A DNA stretch of 64,000 bases from Ramazzottius varieornatus (taxonomy: Eukaryota; Tardigrada; Eutardigrada; Parachela; Ramazzottiidae), in contig BDGG01000003.1 in assembly GCA_001949185.1 (NCBI GenBank), forward strand, positions 146,219-210,218, given 5' to 3'. Positions 24,397 to 35,319 of this stretch are shown here, in pieces. A program made the translations under genes and the position numbers. How positions within the stretch are numbered: the stretch's first letter is position 1; each line of letters begins with the position of its first letter. The notes beneath the pieces are model-generated. The model made no database searches. It worked only from the letters and a program-made list of their open reading frames with translations, and had not been told where the DNA came from.

Positions 24397-25715
24397 ATGG
24401 ACGACGGACAACAGTTTCTTCTTCACACTACCCAACTCGACGTCTCATCGTCTGACAGGACAGTGATTCTCAACAGTCCATCTCCGACTCCAGCCAATGC
24501 CATGAACAGTCGTCCTCCCAAAACGGCGCCTTTGGACTTCAAGATATACACTCCAAACATCGATGATGCGGAGGAGATAGAAGCGTTCTGCATCGAAGTC
24601 TTTCCCGCTGTGTAAGTTTGTTAGTTGTGAAAAAATATCCCAATGATATGTACTATGATCTTTTAGTCCATACTTTACTCTTTTTTGACAGGTACGAACA
24701 CGCATGGTTCAGGTTCATGCTTCAGTCGGATTCTGTGTATAAGCTGTGTTACAGGAAAGGAGGGAAGATCGTAGCGTTGATCGTCGGGCAAGTCGCTAAA
24801 CGGGAATCGTGGAACGACGTACTGCAGGTGGGCCTTTTTCATGAACCGAATTGCATACCCCGGCGGTTTGTGTATCAATTTTTCAACAACCCTGGTCATA
24901 AAATACGGAACACGAAAACGGCGCGTTGGGTGACACAGAAGCGAATTTTGTAGGGTTGCACTCAGCTTCTCGTACCTGCATACACACGTCCGCATGTTCA
25001 CACGCGCGGTTGCATCGAGGCGCATGCAAGAACTGGTAGCGCGAAGTGGGGCAGGGGAGCAGTGCAACATTTACCGTGCGTGCACCTACGTACATTTGCA
25101 GTGTTATTTGCGCATAGCATCCTGTATCTACGTGCCTGCACCTCGGATGTAGTTTCTCCTCGAATCAGTTCTAATACTTGTTTCTTCTTCGTCTTCCAGG
25201 TTTCGATGAGTTCTGATATGGAGAACGACACTAGAAACGTCACAGCTTACATCATGCTTCTCGGAGTATCTTCCGAGCATCGTCGTCATGGATTAGGCAC
25301 CCGTTTGCTTCTGAGCTTCATGACGATGATCAGCCTGGCTTTCCCCACTGTCTCCCGGTCCTTCTTTCTGCATTGCGCAGTGGAGAATGAGGCTGCGTTG
25401 GTGATGTACGAAAGACAGGGCTTTCGATCAGTGAGGCTGTTGAAGAATTACTATAATTACAACCGGAACGAAACGCCTCCAGATCACCACGATGCGTTTC
25501 TCCTGACAAAGAAAATTACTCCTGTGTCAGAGATACTCGACACGCTGCGTGAAGGGCTGGCCTTGTGTTTTTCCAAATCTGCTGGCTTCTTGAAACAGCT
25601 TTTGGCGAGGATTACTTCTCCGGTGAAGTTTTTGTTGCGGTGTTTCAGAGACGTTTTCAGCAGTGACCAGATGATCGTTGTCGGTCCAAAAACCCAACCG
25701 GAAAAAATTGTTTAG
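24397..25715 (+). CDS. NAA60: N-alpha-acetyltransferase 60 (Golgi NatF)
   Basis: A GNAT-fold enzyme that acetylates N-termini of transmembrane proteins facing the cytosol at the Golgi. Exons 24397-24611, 24692-24827 and 25200-25715 join in frame to 288 residues. The GNAT core runs from IDDAEEIEAFC through GKIVALIVGQV and AYIMLLGVSSEHRRHGLGTRLL, where RRHGLG is the acetyl-CoA-binding R/Q-x-x-G-x-G motif, and on to YERQGFRSV. The C-terminal 60 residues form amphipathic segments (FSKSAGFLKQLLARI) matching the membrane-associating tail of NAA60. The N-terminus (MDDGQQFLL) is longer than in vertebrates; an earlier in-frame Met exists at 24223 but is less likely. It converges with NUBPL with only about 100 bases between stop codons. 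Confidence 0.85.
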
Positions 25716-25817
25716 AAATACGTCGGCTTCTCGTAAAGAATTTTTCTTGTTTTACTCTTGATCTGTACACTTTCTCAGAGCAGCTTTCCGATTATCAAAT
25801 TAAGTATTGTATATTCT

Positions 25818-27188
25818 TCATTGTGTCTTTTGCTGTAATTGTGATACATTCGTGGCTTTCTGGTCTAGTCTTCTTACGACTTCTTCCGCCAACTGTAAAT
25901 AAACTTTGGCCTAAAAAAGACAAAAGAGTAAAAATCATCCTCAAGCGCCCAGAATCACGAAATTGTATTATACTTACTAGATTACTTTCCGGTTGCGAAA
26001 TCACGATTGGTTTTCCATCGTCGCTGGTTTCTCGTATTCTCAGGTCCAGCGGGACCGAACCTGGAAAAAGGAAAAGTCCGAAAATCGTGTTCAGTTGTAC
26101 AGAGAGCAGGAACGGTATTTACAGAGGATATCCAGGTTTATCTCCTTGCAAAGTTTCCGGATGGATTCATGGCCGAAAATGTGGCTTAGTTCGCCGCATT
26201 TCGGACATTCAAAAACGCTCATATTTTCTACCAGCCCGAGGATGGGGACATTCACCGCTTTGAACATTTCGACACCACGTCTGGCGTCGAGAAGGGCGAG
26301 ATCTTGAGGCGTCGAAACTATCACAACGCCTACAAAAACAAGAAAACGATTTTCTTTTTTCGAAAAAAAGGTGGAGTATTCTTGAAAATTCCGCTGTACC
26401 ATCGACAGGGATACTTTGGGATATGGACAGCTGCGTGTCTCCGGTACCAGGAGGCATGTCAATCACTAAGTAATCCAGAGGTCCCCATGCCACCTGAAAA
26501 TAAGACAGCGTGCAGATGTTCAATGAGGAAGAAACAACTTCCGGTTTGCTCGTACTTGGCGCAACAATCTCTGCACTGCTGACATAACCATAAGTCCGCG
26601 CCACACGATGGCAGCCTTTTCGTCCACAAGAAACCCCATCGACATACTGGAAAAATAGAACGAATATCGACAGGGGAAATCGTGATAGAGGACGAGGAAA
26701 CCGTTGGTGTGAAGATTCACCATTTTATTCCGTAATTTTCCATTGGTTTCATTAGATTCTCTGAAAATAAAACGCCAATGCATAACCGCGCGAAAAACTA
26801 ACAGGTTTACTTTACGTTTTGCAACTTCAGGCTGGCCAGACAGCTTCATCATTCTCGGGATGGATGGTCCATAGATGTCGGCGTCGAGGATACCGACAGT
26901 CTAAAATTATCGAGATAATCATCTCCGTCGCTCGGCTGTATTTCGCCTGATATTTTAAGATACGTCACTGTCAGTACTTACTTACGGAGTTCCTGGCGGA
27001 GATGGCCAAAGCTAAGTTCACTAGAAAGAAAAGGGGGATTTGTAAGAGGAGGGGGAACGGCAGCGTTGTACAGTAGTTGGACACAAACCTGCTGTTGACG
27101 ACTTTCCCACTCCTCCCTTTCCCGAAGCGACGCATATTACCTTCTTCACACCTGCAATCGGGAACTTTGCAAACTTCGCTCCCGCCAT
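25818..27188 (-). CDS. NUBPL: NUBPL/Ind1-type Fe-S P-loop NTPase (nine exons)
   Basis: A Mrp/NBP35-family ATPase needed for assembling iron-sulfur clusters of mitochondrial complex I. Exons on the minus strand are 27188-27089, 27020-26986, 26900-26816, 26760-26721, 26646-26556, 26493-26400, 26329-26123, 26060-25978 and 25910-25818, with all phases agreeing, for 275 residues. Motifs in order are [11 protein letters not shown] (deviant Walker A), [73 protein letters not shown] (Cys-x-x-Cys cluster ligands), and PIVISQPES near the end. Two exons are only 35 and 40 bases. From the ATG at 27188 (context AAACATGG, in-frame stop upstream) the protein begins about 40 residues later than human NUBPL and shows no clear mitochondrial presequence; a further 5' exon may be missing. 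Confidence 0.92.
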
Positions 27189-27672
27189 GTTTAACTACAA
27201 CGACACTGGATGATCAAACAGTGACTCGCCTCAAGTCGGATCAGATCGACCAGAAAATTACGATTAACAAAGAGCAAAACGACTGCCAGAGAGGAAAAAC
27301 AAATCAATAAACTGCACTCAACTCGTCGACCGGATTAAAGTTACGGTGCGCGGCTAAATTACGAGCTAGATTTATCTTGACTGCTCTAGAGAGCATTATT
27401 AAGAAGCAGAACGAGAGCACTCTGGTGGTTCTGAAATATAAAACCGTTTCACACTGACCACAACTGTCATCAGCTGTTCGCAAATCGCAAAGTTGTTGCC
27501 ATCTTTTCTTCTAGATTTCTTCCCGAAGATTCTTGACAGCTTCCTGTTCCCCTTTTCAGAACCTCTGCTGCTGTAGTGCTTATCTCGACTGTGTTACTTC
27601 TCGAATCCCCGTGCTTTTTTTGCAAGAAAGACCACCCATCCGGACAAAGACGCCAGCAGCAAGGTCGGTTGT
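27189..27672. promoter_or_regulatory. Shared NUBPL/FICD divergent 5' region
   Basis: NUBPL starts leftward at 27188 and FICD rightward at 27673, so this 484-base gap must hold both promoters and 5' untranslated regions. I see no clear TATA box at a fixed distance from either start. The inference is from gene layout only. Confidence 0.5.
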
Positions 27673-29695
27673 ATGCATAAAATGCCCAAACCTTCTCCTG
27701 CACGTCCGCCTTCTTCATGGCCCTTTATTTCCTCGGGACGTCTGATCTTCTCCGTCTTTTTTGCCTTTGTGTTTGCGCTATGCACCTACTCACCGTTCCT
27801 AATATGGGCCGAGCGCTCTGAGTTGCTAGTCTCACGTGTAGACGTAAGTGCTTTTTGTGACCAAACGAATGCGCGATTGTCTTTGATTGTTGATTGAGCG
27901 GTAAAACTCAAATTGATTCTGGTTTATCAATTTGTTTGTTGGCAGACTGAATTAGCTAAGGTTCCAGAGAAGACTGTCAGTCGTCTCATTGTTCACAACT
28001 ATGAAGCCCAGCCAACTACAGGAGGTACGTTTCAGACGGAGTTTGGAGTTTTTATGACCAGTGGAACGGCCCCGACGAAATGCAAGCTACCGGAAGTGTC
28101 TCCTCCACCTGCTGATCTGCGCAAAGAAGCCATGTCTGCTTTCAACGTCGCTTTGACCATGGAGACACTGGGCAAGCTCGAGAAGGCCTCCCGTCTCTTC
28201 CAGGTACACTTCGTAACGCTTGTGATAGAGGTCTAAGTATCGATTAGTCTGATAGACAACGGCTCACCCGTTATGAGCTCTCATAATAGAAACCGTACAT
28301 TTATTGTCGATAGACATTCAATCCATGACGTAGTAGCCATGATTCCTATTCTAATGTGTTGAATGCGTTATAGCATGCGGTGGCACTGGATCCTTCAAAC
28401 TCGGAAATCCTGACCGAATACGGCACCTTCCTCGAGACTCACCACGCGGACATCGTTCAAGCAGACACTTTGTACCTGAAAGCCGTGTATGCTGACCCAG
28501 GGAACCACCGAGCCTTGACGCTACGTGTCCGAACACAGCCTTTGGTGGAAGAGATCGACCAGCAGGCTTTCGATCGCATCGACCAGATGATGCTCGAGTT
28601 CTACAGCAAGTCGCATGAGACCATGATGCTCAAGAAGCAGAAACGAGCATTTATGTGGCAGCTACATCACTCCGTGGCGATTGAGGGGAACACTTTCACG
28701 TTTGAAGAGACAAAGTCCGTCATTGAGAAGAGACTTGCTATTGCGGGGAAATCCATCATGGAGCATAACGAAATTTTAGGTCAGTTTACTACTTTAAAAA
28801 TTCTTTCCGATCAATTGATGAGGGTTTTGTATTGTTTTACAGGGATGGACGCAGCTCTGAACTTCCTAAACGACACGCTGGTTTCACGAATCGGCCCGGT
28901 TTCTCTCACCGACATCCTCGACATGCATTTGAGAATCCTGGGCTTTAACGATCCAGTGCATGCAGGCAAGTTTCGCAAGACCCAGGTGTACATCAGCGAC
29001 CACGTTCCTCCGGACGCTTCCGAAGTTCCCCAGCTCATGACCGAACTCATCGAGTGGATGAACTCTGAAGACGCTTCGCAAATGCACCCCATCAAGCTGG
29101 CGACGTTGGCGCATTACTTCCTCGTCCATATCCACCGTAAGGAGAATTTGAGCTCAAGTAAAACAAGCTAGAGGAAATAAAATGGAATGAAGATCACCCC
29201 ATATCAAATGTGAAACGGGCAACAAAACGCACAAGATCGTTACTTCGAGTGGCGCATTTTTTCATTGTTAGTGGCTCCAAGCGTGCGCCATTGCACGTTT
29301 CGTTTGCCGGTCTGTCGGATAATCGCAGAGATTTCTTTTTGCTTTTTGCAGCGTTCGTCGATGGGAATGGTCGAGTAGGTCGTCTTCTCATGAACCTAAT
29401 CCTGATGCGGTCGGGTTTCCCTCCGGTGGTAATTCGTGTGACCGAGCGGAAGTTGTACTATCAGTGCCTGAAGGACGCCAACGCCGGTGACATTCGCCCT
29501 TTCGTTCGCTTCATCTCACAGTGCATGGAGATGACGCTGAGCGAGTACCTCTTCTCCGCGTCGGATGCTGAAATGTTCACTCGCTCGCGCTTCCCGATCC
29601 TCCCCAGCGAGCAACACTCAGACACGATTCTTCTGCCGGCTGTCAGCTTTAGCGACAAGAACCACGGCGGCGCTGATGTCATCATCAGTGCTTGA
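27673..29695 (+). CDS. FICD: FIC-domain protein adenylyltransferase
   Basis: An ER-lumenal enzyme that AMPylates and de-AMPylates the chaperone BiP. Exons 27673-27843, 27946-28203, 28374-28779, 28843-29136 and 29352-29695 give 490 residues (human 458). A short cytosolic N-terminus and one membrane anchor (LIFSVFFAFVFALCTY) make it type II. TPR repeats follow (AFNVALTMETLGKLEKA, HAVALDPSNSEI). The inhibitory helix carries SVAIEGNTF, with the Glu that blocks the active site. The catalytic loop HPFVDGNGRVGRL is complete, with its His codon read across the exon 4/5 junction. Intron 4 contains a copy of the 50-base hairpin at 29246-29293. Confidence 0.96.
29246..29293. repeat. Dispersed 50-base hairpin, copy in FICD intron 4
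   Basis: Arms CGAGTGGCGCA and TGCGCCATTG pair with one mismatch; the loop contains TTAGTGGCTCCAAGCG, close to the loop in the other copies. It is inside the last FICD intron. Confidence 0.75.
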
Positions 29696-30974
29696 ACACA
29701 ACGAAGGGTGTTGAGTGGACGTTTTAACAGAAAATTGTTCCTGGTTCTTTTTGTTCCCCGGTGTTTCTCTGCCTTTTGACTAGTATTCACTAACTGTGAT
29801 GGCCGATCTCTCAATTTGATGCTATATGTTACAGAAATTTATAACATTCTCGCAAGCAACATTTGCTGTCGGATGTTGGCGATTTACTTGAGTCATGATT
29901 TTTGGCAGTAATGATTTGGCTCACTTATACAGAGATTTGTTTATAGAATCAGCAACTCACGATTGCGTGCCTTGAAATCCACGAACGGTAGTAAGAGGGT
30001 TTTCTGCATGAAATTGCCGTTTTCCGAACGCTTATTTCAAAAATCTCGTCTCTGGTTAGACGCAATATTTCGATTCTCTCATTTTTACTGAGCATAGTGT
30101 ATGGTGTTGTCTTTCGTCTGAGCATGAGGAAACTCCGCTCCAGCCTTACGCCAATTGCTGGAGCTGTTTCTGTCTGGCGTAATTTTGAAATTTTGACGTC
30201 CTTGGTAGGAAGATTGTCTTGTCGCCGCCAGGCTTCAAAAGTTCAACGCTTGACGTTGAAACGGACAGCAACGGGAAAGTATCGGTTTCCTGCTTCTGTT
30301 TTGACAAAGCTTGCTCTTCGGAAAACTGCCAGGCGGGAAAATAGAGCTTAAAAACATCATCTTTCTCGACAGAAATTTCTTCTTCCCCTGGCCCGGGCGG
30401 AACAGATTTTCCGAAACTTCACACAATGGTTAAAGACATCTTGGCTTAATCACCGAAAGTGTTCCTGTTTGGGTTCATCAACAATACGACCGAAGAAACG
30501 AGGGAAAAAACAGGTGACATGCTACCGGCGGACAGAAGAAGGCTTCGACATGGATCCCAACAGGACATGCGCCTTATGCGTACAGAAAATAATATTACCA
30601 GTAGCTTCTGATGTTTCATGCAGCGCTAAAACATGTCTGGCCTGCTGGAATCCGCGTGCAAGGACAGTCTCAAGAGGATGTTATACAAGCGAGACGGATG
30701 AGAATCCTTATGTTCAATGCGTCTGATTAATCACTGCGGTACGCTTCTCATGCTGCAGACAGACATCGAGAGTTCCAGAAGGATCGAAAGGTTGTGATAG
30801 ATTGGTTGACGCAGGAGTACATTTTGTTTCCATCTTGTTCTTAAGCTGACTATAAAAGGCACTCATGAATCCTTGTCAGAAGACGCTATTACACAAGTCT
30901 GGATTATCCCCAATGACGTTTCACCTGCGTCCGCCATCCATCCGGCTTGACGGAAATTTAAGCCCGAGAAGATA
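29696..30974. other. No certain gene; one Cys-rich open frame
   Basis: About 1.3 kb between FICD and the GPCR. An open frame at 30469-30726 (plus) encodes an 85-residue peptide with a Cys-rich half (CALCVQKI, CSAKTCLACW). It has no signal peptide and no recognised pattern, and may be chance. The rest should include the GPCR promoter. Confidence 0.4.
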
Positions 30975-32244
30975 TTGGCCTCTTCTTTTAAAGCGACATC
31001 GAAGATGAGTATTTCCGTTCAGAATCTGAGCCTCGTCCTTAGTCAAATGAACTTCACAGAGAATATTTCGGCTGCGACCAACCACAGCCAAAGTCAAGAT
31101 GGAACGTCTTACGAAAGAGCGACCTGGTGGACCATCTTGTTATTCTCCGTCCTGATCTTCATCACGATAATTTCGAATCTCCTCGTTGTCCTTTCCTTCG
31201 TCGTCGAACCCCGACTCCGTACGCCTTTCAATTACTACCTCCTCAGCATGGCGGTCAGTGATTTCCTGGTCGGAGCACTCGATCTGCCCCAGTACCTAGC
31301 AAGCTACACCTACTACGGCTACTGGCCTTTCGGTGACGTCCAGTGCACCTTCTGGCTCTATGTGGACAACGTCATTCCTTCTCTAACATTGTGGTTCCTC
31401 GTCGTACTGTCCCTCGATCGAGTATGGGCAATCGACCGACCGATATCGTACCGCCGGCACAATTCGCGAAGCAAATGCTTCGTGGCCCTTTTGGCTGCTT
31501 TTGTCATTACGAACTTGCCGGTTCTACCCGGTTTCATCCACGCTAGGATACATTTTGGCAATCAGACAGACGCGAAGGCCTGCAACTGGGATGTCGATGG
31601 CTTACCAGCGTGGGCGAGCTCGTTTTACGGGGTTGTAGTCAACAACTGGCTACCGACGATTCTAACGATCGGGTGTTACTCTGTTACAATGGTAAGCAAC
31701 CACCACCTAACAGAATTACTTCCCTACTGTGAAACTAGCTGGTGAGACTTACTTCTTATCTCCGCGCCGGTTTCAGACGAAATTGTGCAAGGCAAGAAGG
31801 AAGCTAACCGAAGAGAACGTGGAGCAACGCGCCCGAATCATGTGGAGGATGAGGAAGGAACGGCAAGCCTTGATTATGCTGACGTTGTTAGTGGTGGCAC
31901 TGGTGGTACTTTATGGTCCGTACATTATATATTCTATTCGGCAACTGTTATTCAAGATCGAAGATCCGGCCGTTTTTTACAACGTGGCATTCTACCTGAG
32001 CTACGCATTGTCAGCTGTCAACCCGTTTTTGTTCAGTGCCGGAAGCAAGGATATCCAGAAAGGACTGAAGCGGATGTTTGGAGGGAAACACAGAATGTCC
32101 GTGGCGGACGTTTCAATGAAATTGCACACCACTCGTAACTCTCGGCAGTCGAAGCAAGCAACCCATCGCACCAGCGCCTTTCAAGTCACGGAACCACAAC
32201 ATTCGGTCGGGAATAATCGCCATCTTCCGAATTCGATATTCTGA
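30975..32244 (+). CDS. Class A GPCR, aminergic-like
   Basis: A seven-span receptor, 394 residues, from exons 30975-31691 and 31777-32244. A second Met ten codons in is also possible. TM1 has SNLLVVLSF (N1.50), TM2 has LLSMAVSDFLVGAL (D2.50), and TM3 has YVDNVIPSLTLWFLVVLSLDRV. The Asp 18 residues before Arg of DRV is position 3.32, the amine-binding Asp of biogenic-amine and muscarinic receptors. TM5 has WLPTILTIGCY and TM7 has LSYALSAVNPFLFS. The usual Trp 4.50 is Phe (LAAFVITNLPVLPG), and the TM6 FxxCWxP motif is replaced by LVVLYGPY, so Trp 6.48 is Tyr. Intracellular loop 3 is short. It may bind an amine, but these changes make ligand prediction unsafe. The extracellular N-terminus has several N-glycosylation sites. 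Confidence 0.88.
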
Positions 32245-32294
32245 ACTTGAAATTACTGAAATTCATACAGCGTGAACTTGCTGTTGGTATCAAA

Positions 32295-32538
32295 TGTAGA
32301 AGGCTCGGCGAAGCTAAAACAAGCCGTTGTAGCCGTTCTAAGCCGTGGCCAAAAATATTTTAGCCGCGGCTAAAGCAGCTAAAATACTTTTGTCCNNNNN
32401 NNNNNNNNNNNNNNNNNNNNNNNNNNNNNNNNNNNNNNNNNNNNNGTATTTTAGCTAGTTTAGCCGCGGCTAAAATATTTTTAGCCACGGCTAAGAACGG
32501 CTAAAGCGGCTTACTTTAGCTTCGCCGAGCCTTCTATA
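32295..32538. mobile_element. hAT-type MITE with palindromic core and assembly gap
   Basis: Terminal inverted repeats of over 20 bases (TAGAAGGCTCGGCGAAGCT at the left, AGCTTCGCCGAGCCTTCTA at the right) are flanked by GTATCAAA at 32287-32294 and 32539-32546, an exact 8-base duplication. The interior repeats AGCCGCGGCT and TAAAATATTTT words. A run of 50 N from 32396 to 32445 sits at the centre of the palindrome, as expected when a hairpin defeats assembly. It has no coding capacity. Confidence 0.85.
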
Positions 32539-32546
32539 GTATCAAA

Positions 32547-33725
32547 AAATAACCGACTGTGACCCGTTATCGCATAGTATTAGATTATTCAAGTCAGGTT
32601 AGGCCGACAAGGTCCTGGGGCAGCCAGCTGTCAGAACGTCCCCGACTGCATGCTAATGACATTAGGAGGTGGCTAGATGCTCTCTTTAGAGAAGTTGCAC
32701 TTTGCACAAATGGTTTGAACAAACGACAGTTTGGACAAAACGATTGCATTTAGAGAAGTTTAAACATTCAAGATTTGTAATTCGCCTCGCGATTCACGAA
32801 CGAAGGGGGGCTTCGTTCGTGAATCACGAAGAAAATCACCCGTAGATTTCAAACATGAACGAATTGTCGTCAGTAATGCCCTGGCTGGCCCGAAGCACTG
32901 GGAAGCGTAATCGGTGCCCGGGCAACACAGGGCTTCCACTCCGGACAATCAGTCAATCAAATTTTCATTTGAGCCGGCTTTTTTTAACTTGGTGGGGTAA
33001 TACCACCATGGCCAGCAGCGGTCGTTTGTCCCAACGCTTTTTTCAAACTCGCTCGCGTTGTTCAACTTCTGAAAGCTTCTGGATAATGCTTTTATAGACT
33101 TCGATTTTGAAAATTAATTAGTTTTCGTTTGTTCAAACCATCTGCGCAAAGGGCAACTTCTCTTTTAGCTAAGACCAACTCGACAACTCGGCCCTTGAAA
33201 ACACTTTTGGGACACATACATGATTTACGGAATGCTCAGTTTCAAGATGAACGACGCTTTCTTGTAATTGTCAGATCACACGTACTGTTCGAAGTTTTCC
33301 GCCAAAGTCGCATTACCATACCGTCTAATAGGCAGGACACTTCTAATGCGAAAGAATTCGGAACAACACGGAGAAGGCAAACAAAAACGAAAAAACTCAC
33401 AGCTTGATAACCATGATCTCACTAGGTTATATCTTGCAGATTTGTGTAAGCTTCCGCCTACAACCGGTCAGTTGCGCAGTTTCGACGATACTGCTGAGCG
33501 CGTCCCTTTGTGCCGCGGCACAAGCCGGTACATTAGGTGAACCTCTGTCTCTGACTGTCAAAATTGATTCGAGTTTGGTTCTGGTTAACGTGTAATGACC
33601 ACTGTTTTCTGACGGAACCACACCTTCTTTTCCTCCCTTTTCATCCAAGCTTTGACGGTTTACGCTGCTTTCATATCGTTATGCATCATTGGTTTTCGCA
33701 CTCGATGTCGGGTTCCTTGTCAGGA
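32547..33725. other. No gene seen
   Basis: About 1.2 kb between two MITEs. Open frames are short and without recognised content. Short inverted segments around 32800-32830 (CGCGATTCACGAACGAAG / CTTCGTTCGTGAATCACG) form a small palindrome. Confidence 0.4.
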
Positions 33726-33733
33726 CTTTCATC

Positions 33734-34361
33734 TAAGGATGAGCATTTCGCCGGACCTTCTCCCTGGAACGGAATTCGGAAAGGAATTCCTAATTTTCCT
33801 ATTTTCCTATTTTCCTATTTTCCATTTCCTAAAACGGCTAAACCAAAAACCGGAATTCCAGAACGGCAGTTTAGAAGGCGAAAAACCAGGCGGTAGCTCG
33901 GCTTAGCCCCGGCTGACAAGCTCAGCAAACTCGTTTCCATGCGGCTCGCACGCTTTCAGCCAGTTCAACTGGAAGCGTGCACCACATGGCAAAAAAATCA
34001 AGTCGAGTTTGTTGGCCAAGCTCCCGCGCCCTTTGCCCGCACATTGTGTGGGACTCCTGTAATGCTTCATGAACTTGGCGAATGACGCTAGAGTGAGCAT
34101 ATGCTGTATGCGTCATCGTACCCTGTAAACTCCACCTCTACTGTGACGTCAGTTTTCCAAGTTTTTGACGCATTACAGTACGCCAGTTATTTGTAAAAAG
34201 TGGCGATTTCACTGTGCAAAACCGATTTTTACAAGCTGAATTCCGGTTTGGTGCTTGTATTCCGATTCTGAATTCCAAATCGGGCTCAGCTGAAAAGGAA
34301 CGGAATTCCTATTTTCCAGGCGGAAATAGGAACGGAGCGGAAAACGGAATGCCCATCCTTA
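33734..34361. mobile_element. hAT-type MITE with 8-base target duplication
   Basis: Exact flanking repeats CTTTCATC at 33726-33733 and 34362-34369 bound a 628-base element with ends TAAGGATGAGCATT and AATGCCCATCCTTA. Internal GGAATTCC-type words are repeated at both ends. Near 33795 there are three copies of CCTATTTTC. A copy of the GC-rich hairpin (GCACGCTTTCAGCC ... GGAAGCGTGC) lies inside at 33948-33980. No transposase frame. Confidence 0.85.
33948..33980. repeat. Core of the dispersed hairpin, inside a MITE
   Basis: GCACGCTTTCAG pairs with its near-complement CTGGAAGCGTGC. Only the inner part of the hairpin is conserved here; outer arms are decayed (GCACCACATGG on the right). Confidence 0.45.
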
Positions 34362-34644
34362 CTTTCATCCTCTCTGTACAACAAAGCCTACATTCTTCTC
34401 GATTATGTTTCACGCCGATGGACAATCTTCAGTTCACTCGTCTTGTTTCTCGTGTCGCTTTACGAGAGGAATTCTTCCTCGTGCGTTCGAGCGCATACCC
34501 ATTGGAATTGTTGATTGAGTGTCCTTTCATCCCGATCTGGTTTCACTTAACGTCGCAATCCGATGAGCATCCCCTTGCAGTCCGATGTTCCTATCGTCGG
34601 ATTGTAATTGTTAATTTCCGGTTGGACTTGAATTGGACATTTTC

Positions 34645-34742
34645 GCTCCAACATTGATCTTTCAAACATGTGAGGAATTTTCGAATTTCTACAGATTCAA
34701 AAGATTCTCACATGGGTTTGCTTGAAAGCTCAATGTTGGAGC
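34645..34742 (+). ncRNA. miRNA-precursor-like hairpin
   Basis: The 5' arm GCTCCAACATTGATCTTTCAA pairs with the 3' arm containing TTGAAAGCTCAATGTTGGAGC. One mismatch is followed by a small bulge, then CATGTGAG pairs with CTCACATG. The total is about 98 bases with a stem near 30 pairs. Length and bulges fit a pre-miRNA, but a short inverted-repeat transposon relic could look the same. I know no matching miRNA family. Either strand could be transcribed. Confidence 0.35.
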
Positions 34743-34780
34743 TGCGTAATGATAACAAGCATGATGTGCTATCTGCTGGC

Positions 34781-35319
34781 TAAACTTTGTTTCATCTGCC
34801 CATGGGTGGTACTTTTGGCCTCCTGGCCGCTTCATCGTCCAATTTTTATGGAATCTTCAATGGCCATAAGTCTTAGATCAGTTTTTAAAAGTAACTTGCC
34901 GTTTCAGAAGGTTGAGATCATCCCGCTACCGGGGAAGATCAGCTGATAGATCTCTGACGTACTCACCCCAAGGATGTACAATCAGGTAATCAACGACAAG
35001 CTAGCGTGACTGTGTGTGATATTTCACATGTACGGCTCACTGAATGACAGCTGATCGTTGACTGCCGCGTTCTTGCAACCCGGGACTGATTCACGCGTAC
35101 GATTGTGTGGTGGATCGTACATACCGGGGATCAGAGATCCTATCAGCTGATCTTCCCCGGTAGCGGGATGATCAAGAGCTCATCTCAATCTTCTGAAACG
35201 GCAAGTTACTTTCAAACACTGATCTAAGACTTATGGCCATTGAAGATTTCATAAAAATTGGATGATGAAGCGGCCAGGAGGCCACAAGTACCACCCATGG
35301 GCAGATGAAACAAAGCTTA
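34781..35319. repeat. Long inverted repeat (foldback element)
   Basis: The left arm, about 34781-34955, recurs inverted at about 35121-35319 with few mismatches. Both contain CATGGGTGGTACTT, CTGGCCGCTTCATC and GGGGAAGATCAGCTGAT words. The ends read TAAACTTTG and CAAAGCTTA. The loop of about 165 bases is unique. No target duplication was found and there is no transposase, so this is either a foldback transposon or an inverted local duplication. Confidence 0.7.

Noticed and set aside
30469-30726. Small Cys-rich open frame upstream of the GPCR
   Set aside because: No signal peptide or known pattern; mentioned only as a note in the spacer.
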